From positions 124,001 through 188,000 of the forward strand of contig AZLU01000015.1 in the NCBI GenBank assembly GCA_002224055.1: a stretch of 64,000 nucleotides of DNA, read 5' to 3'. The position numbers and the translations under genes are program-made. The notes below the pieces were generated by a model that was not told the DNA's origin, searched no databases, and was given only the letters and a program-made list of their open reading frames with translations. The DNA is from Pezizomycotina sp. ARF18. Lineage: Eukaryota > Ascomycota. Shown here one piece after another: positions 46,301 to 58,162 of this stretch (its first letter is position 1; every line of letters starts with the position of its first letter).

Positions 46301-46470
46301 TTTTCCAAGCTACAGCGTCCTGGCTCATAGGTCACCATTTATGTAATGTACGTAGAATCTATGAGAATAGGATTAACCTCGGTCGTTTCATAGACAACCT
46401 ATGTACGCCTGTTGCGTCAACTCACCTCATAATTCCAAATCCTCGTAACATCGACCTCCAACAAGACTCT
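43335..46470. other. Gene-poor stretch with short unrecognised frames
   Basis: A run of 26 T (43675-43700) follows TTTA repeats. A minus-strand frame at 43993-44337 contains hydrophobic sequence and then a polar tail (AAQFRPGSHDKQFIEKL). Another at 44799-45206 is polar. At 45720-46067 and 46126-46338 minus-strand frames carry Leu/Arg-rich sequence (LRNFHCRLITLRSCVF, FFLRPLNVLQY) that could be remnants of an F-box/LRR gene. None is strong enough to call as a gene. Confidence 0.35.
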
Positions 46471-47030
46471 ACTTGGATATACTCCCGGTAACTGCCCTCG
46501 GAGATATCCTCATAGAGAAAGACTAAACGACCAAAATGTTCACAACCACTCCATACACACGTCAATCCATGGAGTTACGCTAGCTCGGACCCTCTATCGA
46601 TGCTAGATATTTCTGAACAGGCGGGTGAAGTCAACCGCAAGGCTAGTTCAACCGACGTGTAAGATGTATGAACGAGACCGGCTCAGAACATAGCTGCATT
46701 CAAGTTTACCCGCTTCGACTCGCTGGCTGTAGGATCGTACAGATGCGTATGGCATATGCAATAATTCCAAATTCACTCTTGAAGGAAGTCGTAACGCCAT
46801 ACTACCAGCAGATAAAGTATATCCATCAACTCCACCCCATGATTATTAAGCCTTTTAACCGTCCCCGGATAACGCACCATATGAAGAAAGGCTAAACGAG
46901 CGAACTCCTGTAAATGCCCAATTTCCCATACTTATAGGCAAAGAGAGAGAGTGAAGCGATAGCTCGGGCCTTCTCATGCTCCAGGATATTCTTTAACGGG
47001 CGAGTAAGCTGCGAACACACCCCAGATCAT
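46470..47030 (+). repeat. Diverged tandem duplication, unit about 380 bp
   Basis: The segment around 46480-46640 resembles 46855-47020. The landmark tagagaaagactaaacgacc (46515) corresponds to tgaagaaaggctaaacgagc (46880). The landmark ctagctcggaccctct (46578) corresponds to atagctcgggccttct (46961), and the word gcgggtgaag corresponds to cgggcgagtaag. Divergence is high, so the duplication is old. No coding frame runs through both units. Confidence 0.45.
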
Positions 47031-48244
47031 GCCAGCCGCCTGCAAGCTCAGCCATCGCTGCTGCACATAGGCTAGAGTTCGTCAAAAGGTAACGAGTCAG
47101 TCAGGGATCACGACGTAGCTAAGCCTTCGCCTCTTTTCGTTCGCCGATTAATATACATGGAACGAGGCAAGGAGCTATAGGCTTCGGCTGTTCCTGTAGA
47201 CGCGGTCAGCATCACGATCGACGATATGAGAAAGTTCTTCTGGTGTTAGTTTTGTTGCATAGCACCACCATAGGAAAAACTTCAAGACATAACAAATGAA
47301 CTGAGCCGTGGACTGATATTACAGTAAAATCTTCACGCACACAAAGGGGGCACTCTTTTCATATCGAGCAAAAGTTTTCAAATGGACATAAATTATACTT
47401 AGTATCGTAAAAGACCATGAACGTATAATCGCTCTACACACCAAAAGCCCACCCATTTCGTACACCTTGCGTCTCATATGGAAGCGCAATGAAAGCTTCT
47501 ACAGCAGCGGCGTATACGTAGTATTTTAAAAACTCTGGTGAAGGTCCTCACGATATACACAAGCATCTAATTACCCTCCGTCCCTCACAGTCCATCATAC
47601 TCCGTGAACAACCTAGCCTCTTCCACTTCCACCATAGCTGAAAATAAACAAAAAGTGAGAACATGAAAGAGTGATAAGACGGAACAATTCTCCTCTTTTC
47701 TCATAAGTAGGCTTAGATTTCCTCAAGAACACCCACCCATCCTAGATATTCATCGAAGCGAAGGCACTTGCGAGCACCATTACCCCTTCGGTATAAAACC
47801 TCCACGATCTTCACCACTCATTGCTCATTCCCATATCCCCCCCTATCGCCTCACCAAATTCATAAATTTGGGAAATTAACAGTAAAACAAAATACCCCAT
47901 ATCTCATATATTCCGCATTCCATAAATAACCCTAATATATCTCTTCACATATGCAGCGCTTGGAAGAGAAAGCGAAGCAACATAAAAACGTGCTTGTCGC
48001 GGTGGCAGTGCTCCCCCCTCCCCAGCCAGGATGTCTCACCACCACCCGGACCGCAGGCAAATCTCGCCATTTAATAATTATTCTATCAATGGGGAGATTA
48101 TAGTATAGGGTAACATTTATTTTTTCGGCACGGATCCCCTCCCGTAATATTATTATTATTACTTGGTCTTAGTATGGATCAATGGGGAAATATAGGGTTG
48201 TGGAAGCGTAAGTGCCGAGTTTTCTAGAGGACATAGGAAGGCTT
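47031..48244. other. Spacer, no gene seen
   Basis: Short frames only. The part from 47850 to 48180 is AT-rich with TATTATTATTA words. No features. Confidence 0.4.
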
Positions 48245-48466
48245 GATACGGAGTTGATGACAGAGCAAGTTAAGAATACCCATTTGTCGATAACATAGTA
48301 GGTGGAAGGTTACTTTCCCGTCACATGTCTAGTATTTGCAGGTAAAAGGAACGTGATACGGAGTCGATGAGAGAGGATGGCTAAGAATGCCAATTGTCGA
48401 TATCATACTAAGTGGTGGTCAGGTTTTCTCCTCGTTATACAGGCTTGTATTTACTAGTAAAGGAGC
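48245..48466 (+). repeat. Tandem duplication, unit about 110 bp
   Basis: Two adjacent units begin gatacggagttgatgacaga (48245) and gatacggagtcgatgagaga (48355). Each continues with taagaat, tgtcgata and gtatt before a purine-rich aaaaggaacg or aaaggagcg end. Roughly three quarters of positions agree by eye. Confidence 0.7.
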
Positions 48467-48897
48467 GTTATTGGGTTTTTTTTTTATTTTAGCGGGAGAG
48501 TTGTACTTCATATCTTCCGGTGAGAGGGATGGATGGATAAAAGTAGCCAGGGAAATGTGTATCGTAGTTTGGACTATATTACGGTTCTTGAATACTTTCG
48601 GAGTCGCTATATTATTGTGAAGTGTTCTTCAAATATAGCGAATAAAAACATGACCAGAAAATGCGCCGCTTCTCCCATGATAATAATCCTTGTAATCATC
48701 GTGTAAGGCAAATCACGAAGGGGAGGAATGCAAATATCGTCATGAAAGTATTTTAGTATTGACAAGTTATATAGATATATAGTATTTACAAAAGTGAGGT
48801 ATCATCGTGATTAAACCAAAGCCCGTGATCTAAAAAAAAAAAAAAATATCAAATCCCCAAAGCTCAAACCCAGAAACAAAATCTTTTTTGAAAAATT
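48467..48897. other. 3' flank of the membrane protein gene
   Basis: An AT-rich 430-bp stretch with a poly-A run (48832-48845). A short hydrophobic plus-strand frame overlapping 48387-48620 lies partly in the tandem duplication and is probably fortuitous. Confidence 0.4.
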
Positions 48898-50057
48898 CTA
48901 ACAATTACAAGCCGTCAGACAATTCGTGCAAGCGGCAGCAGCACCAGCAGGCCCGTCGCAGCACGCCGACGCCGCCAGGGCACTAGACGCGCTGCCGCGA
49001 CGACGTACGTCCCCGTTCCAGAATTATACCCGGCCTTGAGTAACCTCGCTTCTTGCTACCGGCCGCGTATAGCGCACCGAATATCCACGTCAACAGGAGA
49101 AGAACGTTAGGATTCCGATACCGAGGAGGATGTATGTCGTTTATTCTAAGAAACGTCTTCCGTTAGCATTCTGCACTAAGAATAAGTTCGGAGTAAAAGC
49201 AAAGAGAGAAGAAAACTTACGAGATCATTACACGTCTGCGCATATTTAACATGGGAAACAGCTTACTCTCCCGAATTCAAATTAAACGGCGCGTCTTCCC
49301 TTCGCTGGCACGACCAACCCAGGTCCTTGTTGTACTGCGCGTGCTTCGCGTACGCGAACGACGCAATAGACGCCAAAACATGACCACCGGCGCCTACGAT
49401 CTCGTATATTTCGAAACCGGTGTACTTGTAATACCGTTATCCGAAGAAAAGCAGGGGTATCCGAGCACCGTCAAAAAATACAAAACCGCAGCCGCTGCAG
49501 CGCCGAGTGTAGCAGCGTCGGCGATAAATTCGCCGGATCCGGCCAGGCGGTCATTATCTCCCAGCGTTTTCCTGCCCGGCAGAGTCCGATCAACAACACT
49601 CCACCCATCGCTCGTCCTAACGACGGGTTTACTCTTTAAATCCTCGTGTCCAGTAATACGCAAACAGCGCCATAACGCGAAAACGAGCGTGACGACGGAC
49701 ATCAGCCAGCACATCAGATACAGATATATCCTCGTCCTCGACAGCCAGTATTTCCCGGTATCCGCGCCTTCTCGGCCTCGTGCAGTGGTACATCCTTTTT
49801 GAGTTTGAGTATTATTTGCATCCGCGGCTGTCGGCGAGTGCTCTTCGTCTGTGGGTTTAGAGAGTTCGTGGTTGGAGTTGTCGGATACGTTGCTTAGGTT
49901 GTACTGGTGCGGCTGCGGCTCATTTCGTAGGAATTGTCCTGCGAGTAGCTCATGCTCGACGGAGCTACATATTGCGTCGAGTATTCGCCCGCAGCGGGCG
50001 GTGAGTACGGTTGGCTCGTGTAAGCCGGAGGTGCATCCTTCGTCGTGGTGAAGACAT
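48898..50057 (-). CDS. Multi-pass membrane protein with Cys-rich C-terminus, unrecognised fungal family
   Basis: The start is MS at 50057, and one offset later the reading is TTKDAPPAYTSQPYSPPAAG and EYSTQYVAPSSMSY, a cytoplasmic Pro/Tyr-rich tail. The membrane part includes GKYWLSRTRIYLYLMCWLMS with VVTLVFALW, AAAAAVLYFLTVLGYPCF, and YEIVGAGGHVLASIASFAYA. Then comes HAQYNKDLGWSC and VKYAQTCNDL before an intron whose donor lies near 49222. The last exon encodes TYILLGIGILTF and LLLLTWIFGALYAAGSKKRG. It ends in a cysteine-rich tail (ACCDGPAGAAAACTNCLTAC) at 48898. Four membrane helices are visible. Four or five single-base offsets are needed. Function is unknown; the Cys-rich tail could be palmitoylated or metal-binding (inference). 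Confidence 0.65.
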
Positions 50058-53000
50058 TGCACTAATTAAGTGTTGAGATATTTGATATCTAGATTTCTTC
50101 GCACAAGGGCTATTTCCGATTTGAGTATTCGATCTGTTTCAAGTTCCTGTAAGGCTGAATCGAAATCTGAACTCTTCCTCGAATTAGAATTAAAACAACG
50201 AATAAGACCTATTAGATAAACATGAGATTCAAGGAAGCTAACAGGAATTCGTTCTAGAAAGAAAGGAAAGGAAGAGAAGAAAAAAAAGAGAAAAGACAGA
50301 GTAAGAGCGAAAAGTATACCTAAGCATGAAGGAGGGTGTAGGGTAGTATATAATAAGAGACCGAAGGAATAAAAAAAGGGACTGACACCGTTCCATGAGC
50401 GCTATGGTCGTTTAAAAAAGTCAGATGTGTGAGATAGAGGTTGGTTGATGGTGGTATGCTGTTCATGCAGCGCCAGTAGAGAGGAATAGAGATGGTCCAA
50501 GCGGGTTGCATCCAGATGGACCATGGGAAGGAAGGGGTCTGAAAAGAAAAGAGGAAAAAAACGGCAATTACTTACTTTTTCTTACCAACAACTGTTTGCT
50601 GGGTAAAAACTACCTACTCCTTTGAGGGAGGATCTTTCGACCCATAAGGGGAAACAGAGCAGCGCGAAGAAAAAAGGAAAGGGACATTTTTTTGCTAAGG
50701 ATGTCTATACAATAATTGATAAGCAAGTGAGTTACCTTCAAGTGAGACTTTCAATATGAGAGGGAATTGATATCCTTAACAAAATGTACCTATACTATAA
50801 TTGCTTAGCGTTGTGCTTAAAGAATAGACAGTCAAGCGGTTTTGGATGTATCGGGAAGGAAAGAACGGTACAAGGAGCGTTGCTTCGCCTCTTTCCATGG
50901 GCCAAAAAGTGGACTCACCCACCACTGCTGCTCCCAAGAGGTTTTATTTTTTAGCTTGTATCGTAAATAATAAAGTGCCTTACGGTTTACCTATATGGCT
51001 TTTTCGGAAAAGGATTAAAGTATAGGGGACCTTTAGGGCTAGGTATAATATATTATTGCGATTCTTTTTCTTTTTGAGGTAGAGATAAACGTCGTTCTTG
51101 GCTGTTTTAGGGAGAATCGAAGAAAACCTGTAGGGAAGAAGGGAGAGGCTTTCCTGACAAAAACCCCCGTTTCATATAAACGAGGTGGCACAAGATGCTA
51201 TTCGGAGATTTTAGTTCCCTCGTCGTATATACATTGATATCAAATCAATGCTATAGAATGAGAATCGAGCGTTTCGTTCTTTCTCAGGTATTAGGTGAAA
51301 TGTAGCCCATCTAGTTTGAGAATGTCGAAAAGAAACGTGTACGATGAAATCGCTCGCTTGTTTGACCGTTTGACACTGGCCAAGTTGACGAGGTCTTCGC
51401 CGAGCGCCCCGCCCCGGGCATGAAAATGTTTATCCAAAAAGTTCAATGTTTCCCCCAAGATTGAAGGTTGCCTGTCATGAGAACGACAGGTCTGGAGCTC
51501 CTAGCGTTAGAACAAGCGTGAGAACAAAATACATCCTCAGCCTCAAAAGGAGATCTCCCTTTTCGATCGCGGACCATTTTGGCTAACTGATCTTGGCGAA
51601 GCGCCACGAGGAATAAGATTCTTACTGCTTTGACTTTTTTTGCCCTAAGAGGCATTTCGGGATTGCCAGCGTTTCTTGGAGCGCCGGACACATTATCTAT
51701 CCAAACAAGAAAAACAAGCCAAAACCACTATAAAAAAATCGAAAAAAGACAAAAGCAGTGTTTGTTTCCCCCTTCGAATGTTCGGTGCAGGCGCCGCAAA
51801 CTTGGCACGCAGCCGCACGGAGTCCCCTAGAGGAGTTTGAACTGTCTGGCGTTTCTAGGCTCCCCACAGACCGTCCACAAATGCTTTTGGCCCGCGGTAT
51901 CCATCTTCAGCCTAAAAAGAAATTTGAGATTTCGCGGGAAACTGTTTCGATTTTCGGGAGTTTTTTGACAAATCCCCGTATAAAGATGTCCGGTGCATTG
52001 CGAAAAGAGCCTCGTACGCTGTAACGCAAAAATCGTAGATCTTACGGTCCCGTCATAATAATATCTGTGATGAAAATGGTCAGCAAGTGCCGGAATGAAA
52101 AAGGTTTACAGTGAAAGAAAAAGAAAAAAAAAAAAAAAAAAAAAAAAGGACTTCGTATTCATCACTTTCCAACCGAGCTACCTAACACCTCCAACAATGT
52201 CCAGAATTCGGAAAGAACTTTGGCTCGATCGGACAAAAAGACGACAGTTATATTCTACTTTTCGGAGTCGCGTATCGCCGCCGCAGAAAAGATTGGAGTT
52301 CGTGCGACTGTAGTTCGCCCTTGAAGGTTACAATAACGCCCCTCCCCCCCGGCGTATGTCAGACCGCCTCCCACTGCCAAAAACAGTCAAAAAAGCTCCG
52401 CGAACGTGACGCTTCTCGCGCCTACGAACCTATCCGAAAAGAGACGGATAGTGAAATAGGAAGGGCTTGTCCTTTTAAAACGGTTTTTTTTTTTTTTTTT
52501 TCCATGAGCTCCTCCAAACCACCAAAACCTAGGTCGCACATGGGAAGGGAAAGATATTTTGCCATCCCGGAACCCGTTTGACGGTAAATTGAGCGATTAT
52601 TTCTTGAGGGCATGAAGGCCAGTATCGAATCCGCTGCAGGGTTGAGAGAAAGAAAGAGAAAGAGTAAGCAACTGCCGCTGAGCAGATTTTTCTTTCAATT
52701 TTGGTCATCCTAGGCCTTTACTCAGCTGAGACGCATTTTCGTAAAGTCGGAATAGGAGGGAAGAAGAGTGTATGTACAGCGTGAGTGGTAGAAAGTAGTT
52801 GTAGTTGTAGTAGGATGGAGGTGATGCAGAGGTGGTTGAAATTGAAATTTAATGTCCAAAAAAAGCCACCCAAGCTGAGCTGCCATCTTTTTTTTTTTTT
52901 TTTTTTTTTTTTTTACTACACAATATTGTATGTAGATATTACAGTCATATCATAGTGATAATTTCGAAACTTTCAATCGTGGAGACGGCTGTATACATCT

Positions 53001-53564
53001 AAGTCACGATCAGGACGTCCGTTAAGTCTCTGATTCAAAAGACGCAAGTAGGTTCTCCAGCCGGCTGTTATGAACAAATAGATTGCTAATTTACATAATT
53101 ACGCCTTCCATATACTCCTAAATGGACGACGTACGATAACACATAAAGCTTGACTATCCGGGTTCCCTTCTACAGGAGAATGCCTGTTTTTTCTAACTTT
53201 TACACGTCGTGTTTCTTCAATTATACTTATCTATCTGCTTGAAGTTCCAAATAAAATCATTTTATAGTATTTTGCTTGTATTAAGGTGGAGAGAACGATA
53301 ATCATTATCCGGGTAAGACACTTAAGTATATCTACCTTAGCTATTACATATACACTCCACCAAAAGCTCATCACAACGAAAAAAAAAAAAAGTAAATAAA
53401 ATGAAGTAATTTTAAAACCCCGCCACCGAATCCTTCTGCTCAACCTCCATCATACGCGGCGGAGAAACAGGCGCCTGTCCCTGTCTCTGTCCCTGTCCCT
53501 GTCATTGCATCACACCCACGGACTGACACCCACAGTCGGCACCCGCCCTTATACATATTACAGC
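50058..53564. other. Long intergenic stretch (3.5 kb) with homopolymer runs
   Basis: This holds the long upstream region of the membrane protein gene. Several short frames (for example 51443-51691 and 51758-52024) have no domain or signal-peptide character. Homopolymers include 24 A (52124-52147), 18 T (52484-52501) and 27 T (52888-52914). A CCTGTC minisatellite lies at 53474-53503. A non-coding transcript is possible but nothing in the sequence shows one. Confidence 0.45.
53474..53503. repeat. Hexanucleotide minisatellite (CCTGTC)n
   Basis: Five imperfect units of CCTGTC with one TCTGTC variant lie just downstream of the secreted protein gene on the minus strand. Confidence 0.8.
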
Positions 53565-54039
53565 TCACCGCCGCAGCCCCGGCAGCGGCATCTTCGAAAA
53601 GAACCCAAATATACTACTCGGCGGCGTCTTCAGGATCGCAATATTCCCAACCACATCGGAACAACCAGCACCCTCCCCACCGTACCGTCTCACGCAAACC
53701 TGCGGCCCCGAACTCCACGTGACGGCATCGTTGTTCTCGCCGGCCGTAGGAAGGATGATGTCCTGCGAGAGCACGACGAAGTCGGCGAGGTGCGTCTGGT
53801 TGGCGTGTAAAGAGCTGCAGATGTCGGATTGGAAGGTGGAGACCGCGCAGACTTCGTACATGTAGCCGTCGGGTTGGGATGTTGATGTTCCTGTTCCGGT
53901 TCCGGTTGCGGAGGGGCAGGGTGCCGTTACGGTTTGAGGGGTGGCGGCGGCGTAGGTGTGGATACCGCCGATGGGGGGACGGCGACGGCGTCGGCCGAGG
54001 CGGTCAGGAGGGTTGAGAGTAGGAGGAGGTGAATAACAT
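53565..54039 (-). CDS. Small secreted protein, paralogue A of a divergent pair
   Basis: From the ATG at 54039 one offset leads into a signal peptide, VIHLLLLSTLLTASADAVA. The mature part then reads PIGGIHTYAAATPQTVTA, a Thr/Gly/Ser linker (TGTGTGTSTS), QPDGYMYEVCAVSTFQSDIC and LADFVVLSQDIILPTAGEND-like sequence. It continues with SSGPQVCVRRYGGEGAGC, DVVGNIAILKTPP and MPLPGLRR at 53565. The blocks PIGGI, QPDGYMYE(V/I)C, VC(V/A)R and the C-terminal Cys/VA(I/V)L motif recur in the gene at 55926-56603. At least four Cys could pair. The protein is about 155 residues. I recognise no named family. A secreted, Cys-containing pair suggests cell-surface or host-interaction roles (inference). Confidence 0.65.
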
Positions 54040-55897
54040 TTTTGTAAAAGGCTACGATGATTATCGTTTGGGGTTTATAGAGGAATAGATCCACTTCTGG
54101 CCAAGACGAGCCAGAGGTATAAATATATAAAAATACTATTATTTATAATCTACGTTACTACTGACTTAGATATAAATATCTTTATATATATATATAAGCT
54201 GTTATAATGAAAGACTGTTAGGATCCTGTCGACATGCTGTTGATAGTCTTTTAAAATAAATGTATTTTTATATATAGTTAATATATATATAATAAAAAAA
54301 CAATTATTAGCGTTTATTGATAGGCCATGATTATATTATAATAACAATATAACATGCTTTATAATCTATTTATTAATAAAAAACATTTTAACATCCTACC
54401 AACAAGATGTTCGGGACCCCCCTCGCGCTAAGTAATGGAAAAAGAGCCCGAGGGGTAGGTAGAGCTGTTGTACTGATATTTCGTCATTATTATTTTACTA
54501 CCGTCCTAAAACGCAGTATAAATCCAATTCTGAATTTTAAGCTTAAAAAACTGTTCGTGAGATGTTCCAGACTCTGAGACGACACAGCAGGCACGAAGTT
54601 AACCGTTTTTTGAAGCCTGAAGTTAAAATGTTGCGCTGGACAGAGAAGTCAATATCAAGCCAACTGAATATCGTCGCCAAAATTTGCGTGTAATTTTTGT
54701 TAAGTTTCCCAAGACTTTGTTCGTTAGCAATGCGAAGATCTAGAATTCAACACGACACTTGACTTGATTCTTTGAAGATCCTCCGAGGTCAATGCAGTCC
54801 TAATTTTATGATGACGATAATGACGCTAGAAAATTGCAGTTTAGAGACTTGGAAGCTAGAGGAAACCTTTCCACGGCCAATTTACAAATTAGTTCAGCGC
54901 TACTTAAGCAAAAAGAAACAATAAATGAATAAATAAACTAAAAAGAAAAAATAAATCAATAAATAAACTAAAAAGAAGAAAAAAATCTTAACCGGGTTCG
55001 AGATACCCTCAAGCCCTTTTATAGCTTTTTTTTTCCCCTCTGGAACCCCTTTTGCTTTCTACGCGCTTAGAGAGCCGAGTCTATTTTTTAACATTATTAC
55101 GTGTTTATGCTATCTTTAATAATACTTATATCTAGAATTTGTATAACATATTATTCTCACTATTAGGACAACGTGAAATTTTCTCATGGTTCGAAACGAT
55201 ATATGTTTAGTGCAAAAGTTCATGTTTAGTGAAATATACTGTATAGCTATTGGTCACTACTGAAGGCGTAGTAGCTATACATATATATACAAGGCTAAAT
55301 TTCTGCCATCTGGAAAATAAAAGGTTTGCAAAGGTCAGAAAATCCCGATGTTGAAGAAGCTATATGGATTTATGTCGAGATTGTTTCGGGGTTTGCCTTT
55401 CACCCGACTTTCGGTCACGGTGGGCTTAGGATGACTGTTGGGAGGTTAGATAAATTATTATTATTGGAATAAGCCATATATATATATATATTGTAGCGTC
55501 CATATTCAACAACTCCGTTGCAGGTATCCGATCTACTTTGCTCTCTCTCTCTCTCTCTTTTTGCTTCGACATTCCTAATAGAAAACAATGGACGTTCATG
55601 GCATCAATAACATAGAATTACGCCTTATCCAATTTTTGAACATTTCATCTGAAGCTTCTTTGAACCTACATGATTTCGAGAATCTCGGTTAGCTTCGATC
55701 AAGGACTATATCGCCGGTGATCAAGATCTAGAACCTCTCACGACACTTTTCAATATCAAGCTTCGCTCCACAACTCTGTTTGGTTAGAATGTATATTCTA
55801 TATCAGAACGAGCATTTCCGTTTTTAAATCCGCCCCAATGGTAATCGTACCTCTATTGATTCTAGGAATTTTATATCCCACTCTCCCAATCATCATT
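54040..55897. other. AT-rich island between the paralogous secreted genes
   Basis: About 1.9 kb, very rich in TATA/ATAAATAA words, with a (CT)n run at 55541-55558 and no coding frame. It contains the shared upstream region of the two divergent genes and a possible solo LTR at 54216-54404. The composition resembles repeat-rich, RIP-like DNA. Confidence 0.5.
54216..54404. mobile_element. Possible solo LTR remnant
   Basis: This 189-bp AT-rich segment begins TGTTAGGAT and ends ATCCTACCAACA, giving the TG...CA ends and short inverted termini expected of a fungal LTR. I find no matching target-site duplication and no second copy in the window, so it is only a candidate. It would be old and fossil in character. 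Confidence 0.25.
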
Positions 55898-55922
55898 AAA
55901 AAAAAAAAAAAAAAAAAAAAAA
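55898..55922 (+). repeat. Run of 25 A directly before a start codon
   Basis: The homopolymer ends four bases before the ATG at 55926 of secreted paralogue B, so the mature 5' untranslated region would include an A-rich leader. Confidence 0.9.
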
Positions 55923-55925
55923 GAA

Positions 55926-56603
55926 ATGTACCATCAAGCCCTCCTCCTCTCCCTCCTCGCGGCCTCCGCCGCCGCCAGCGCAATCGCCCTTCAGCCTCCG
56001 CAACAGCAACAGACTACGCCCCCATCGGCGGAATCCCAACCCTACAAAACCTCGTGCAGACCGTAACGGTCACTGCCACTGCCACTACCACGTCAACGGT
56101 GACGCAACCCTGCAACGCCGCTGCACGCTGGCCGGTCAGCCGGATGGGTACATGTACGAAATCTGCGAGGCCACAGACAACTTCAGCAGAGGTGTGTAAT
56201 GGTATACGCGGCGGCACGATGCACTTCAATAATGTCGTCGTGATGCCACAGACTGTTATGCTGACGCAGGCGGGGCAAAATAATGGGTACTTACGTGGGG
56301 GATCCTACTGGGACGACGGTGAGTGGAATGATGTCGAGTTTTTTTTTTTTTTTTTTTTTGGGGGGGGGAGCTAGCTAATATTTTCCCTTTTTATCTGGTA
56401 GGTCTGCGCTCGAATCTACCGACAAAACTCCCGGCAACGTCCCTCGAAGCCGTGTACTCCTCTTCCAGCGGTTACCGTTCCCCGGAAACGGACCCCCGAG
56501 CTGTGCGAATTACGTCGCGGTACTGAGACCGTCGGCAAAAGCCCGCTGCTGCCCGGAGCGCAGCTGCCGCAATTGGGCGTTGTTAATGGTCTACTGGAAT
56601 TAA
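55926..56603 (+). CDS. Small secreted protein, paralogue B of a divergent pair, two exons
   Basis: The signal peptide is MYHQALLLSLLAASAAASAI. With frame offsets the mature region reads DYAPIGGIPTLQNLVQTVTV, TATATTTSTVTQPC and QPDGYMYEICEATDNFSRG. It continues with MHFNNVVVMPQTVMLTQAGQ and GGSYWDDG. An intron of about 90 bp follows (donor near 56319-56321, acceptor TCTGGTAG at about 56401), holding a T21-G9 tract. Exon 2 begins VCARIYR, matching VCVRRY of paralogue A. After an offset it continues GNGPPSCANYVAVLRPSAKA with CCPERSC and ends at 56603. Paralogue A shows the block GAGC..DVVGNIAIL at the same place. It is about 2 kb from paralogue A in divergent orientation. Function is unknown. 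Confidence 0.6.
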
Positions 56604-58162
56604 TACGCAGCAGGTCGTGGTAGTGAGATATATAGAGCTGTGTTATTTTTACACGATGAATCGATAGTTCGGTTTTTTCTGGTGTATCCGGGGGGGGGTT
56701 TTTTTCTTACTTTTTTCTACTTTTTGTATCGATTAATAGACTTATGCCTACTTTTTAGGGGGGCCAAATAGTGATTTTCTGTGTACTTAAGTATGTAAAT
56801 TTTATATATTTCAGATAGAAATGCCATTTTTCGACTTTTTTTTTGCAAAGCCGGCTCTAACATTTCGTGAAAGCACTTTGCTTATAGAGCAAATAGAATA
56901 TGAGGAGCGCCGTAATATCAGGATTAATGCCCATGTCCTACGAAGATAACTGTTTAGTGCATGATAAGGAGGAAAAGAAGGGGGGGAGGGGCGGTCTTGT
57001 GCTCACATACGTGCCTGGTTTTGTCACCTTCGTTTATAATGCGAAACCTAGCTCTCAGATTCCATCAACCGTAGCACTAGATGCACACTTAGGTTTAGCC
57101 CAGTCGACTTTGTCCACAGCACAAAGGCTCTATTTGGGAAGACTGGGCTAACACTGGACGGTTGGTTTTCTTTATGCAGTTTTTTTTTTTTTTTTTTTTT
57201 TTTTTGCAAGTTACTTGGGCTAGAGATACAGTCATAAGTGAGCCCTTCGTGTATAGTTTTTATGGTCTAGAGTGTTTAAGGGTCTCCCTTTGTAGTGAGA
57301 AGTCGTTGTTTCGAGCTGTCGTGGGTTCATACTAGATCTCATTTAAGCTCAAGATTATCAATAGTTTAATCGACTCAAAAATTTAAAGATATTAATATCT
57401 CATAACTAAGTTTTTAATATTAAATAAATATAACTCACGATATTCCCCTCCGACTTTTTATCGTATTAATATTATTACTTAAGCTTACTTCGTTTTTTAA
57501 ATCATTTTTAAAAAATTTATTTATTTTTAAAATACGTTTTTTTTTTATATATTTTTTTATCCTATTATTATTATTATTTCCTTTCTTTATTCTTACCTAA
57601 ATATACTGTTCTTTCAGAGGGTTTTAAAATATTAAACAGCTATCTTTAAATATTCTTATATTCTTTTAAGTTAAAGTTAGATAACTAATAAGTTTTTATA
57701 ATTCTTCCTTTAAGTATTTAACCCATAAAAAAGATATATTATTATGGCTTCATTTATATATGTCTCCACAGTAAAGGTGTATAATGGTGAGAGTTGTGTA
57801 GAGAGAGTTAAACGTGAGTAGCAGAAGAGGAAGAAACGTTATTCGAATTAGTTCGAGGGCGGCTATCTACAAATGGCTCAATGTAATATAATACCGTACA
57901 GCAAAACAAGCAAAAAATACCTATGTTATAAGCAGCAGTAAGCCAATAAGCAAGTTACAGGTGAACAATCTTTACCTTCGTGAAAAGGGAGCTTCAGGTT
58001 TCGAGGGAAAATTCAAGCTCCGAGGGAAAAAGAATACTAAGCTAATAAAAGAATAATAAGATAAATCCACGACAACCTATCTCGCAATACCGCCAAAGTA
58101 TTTCTCGTGGCAGCAGCTAGCGTAAACGGACCACCGCTCTTTTCCAAGAGTTGTTACCATAA
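56604..58162. other. AT-rich spacer, no gene seen
   Basis: This stretch contains a run of 26 T (57180-57205) and, at 57360-57760, extreme AT-rich sequence dominated by TTTAAATAT-type words. The frame at 56900-57151 has no recognisable feature. Confidence 0.45.

Noticed and set aside
54994-55008. GGGTTCGAGATACCC resembling a tRNA T-arm
   Set aside because: No matching acceptor stem, D-arm or anticodon arm is found in the 60-70 bases upstream, which are A-rich low-complexity sequence.
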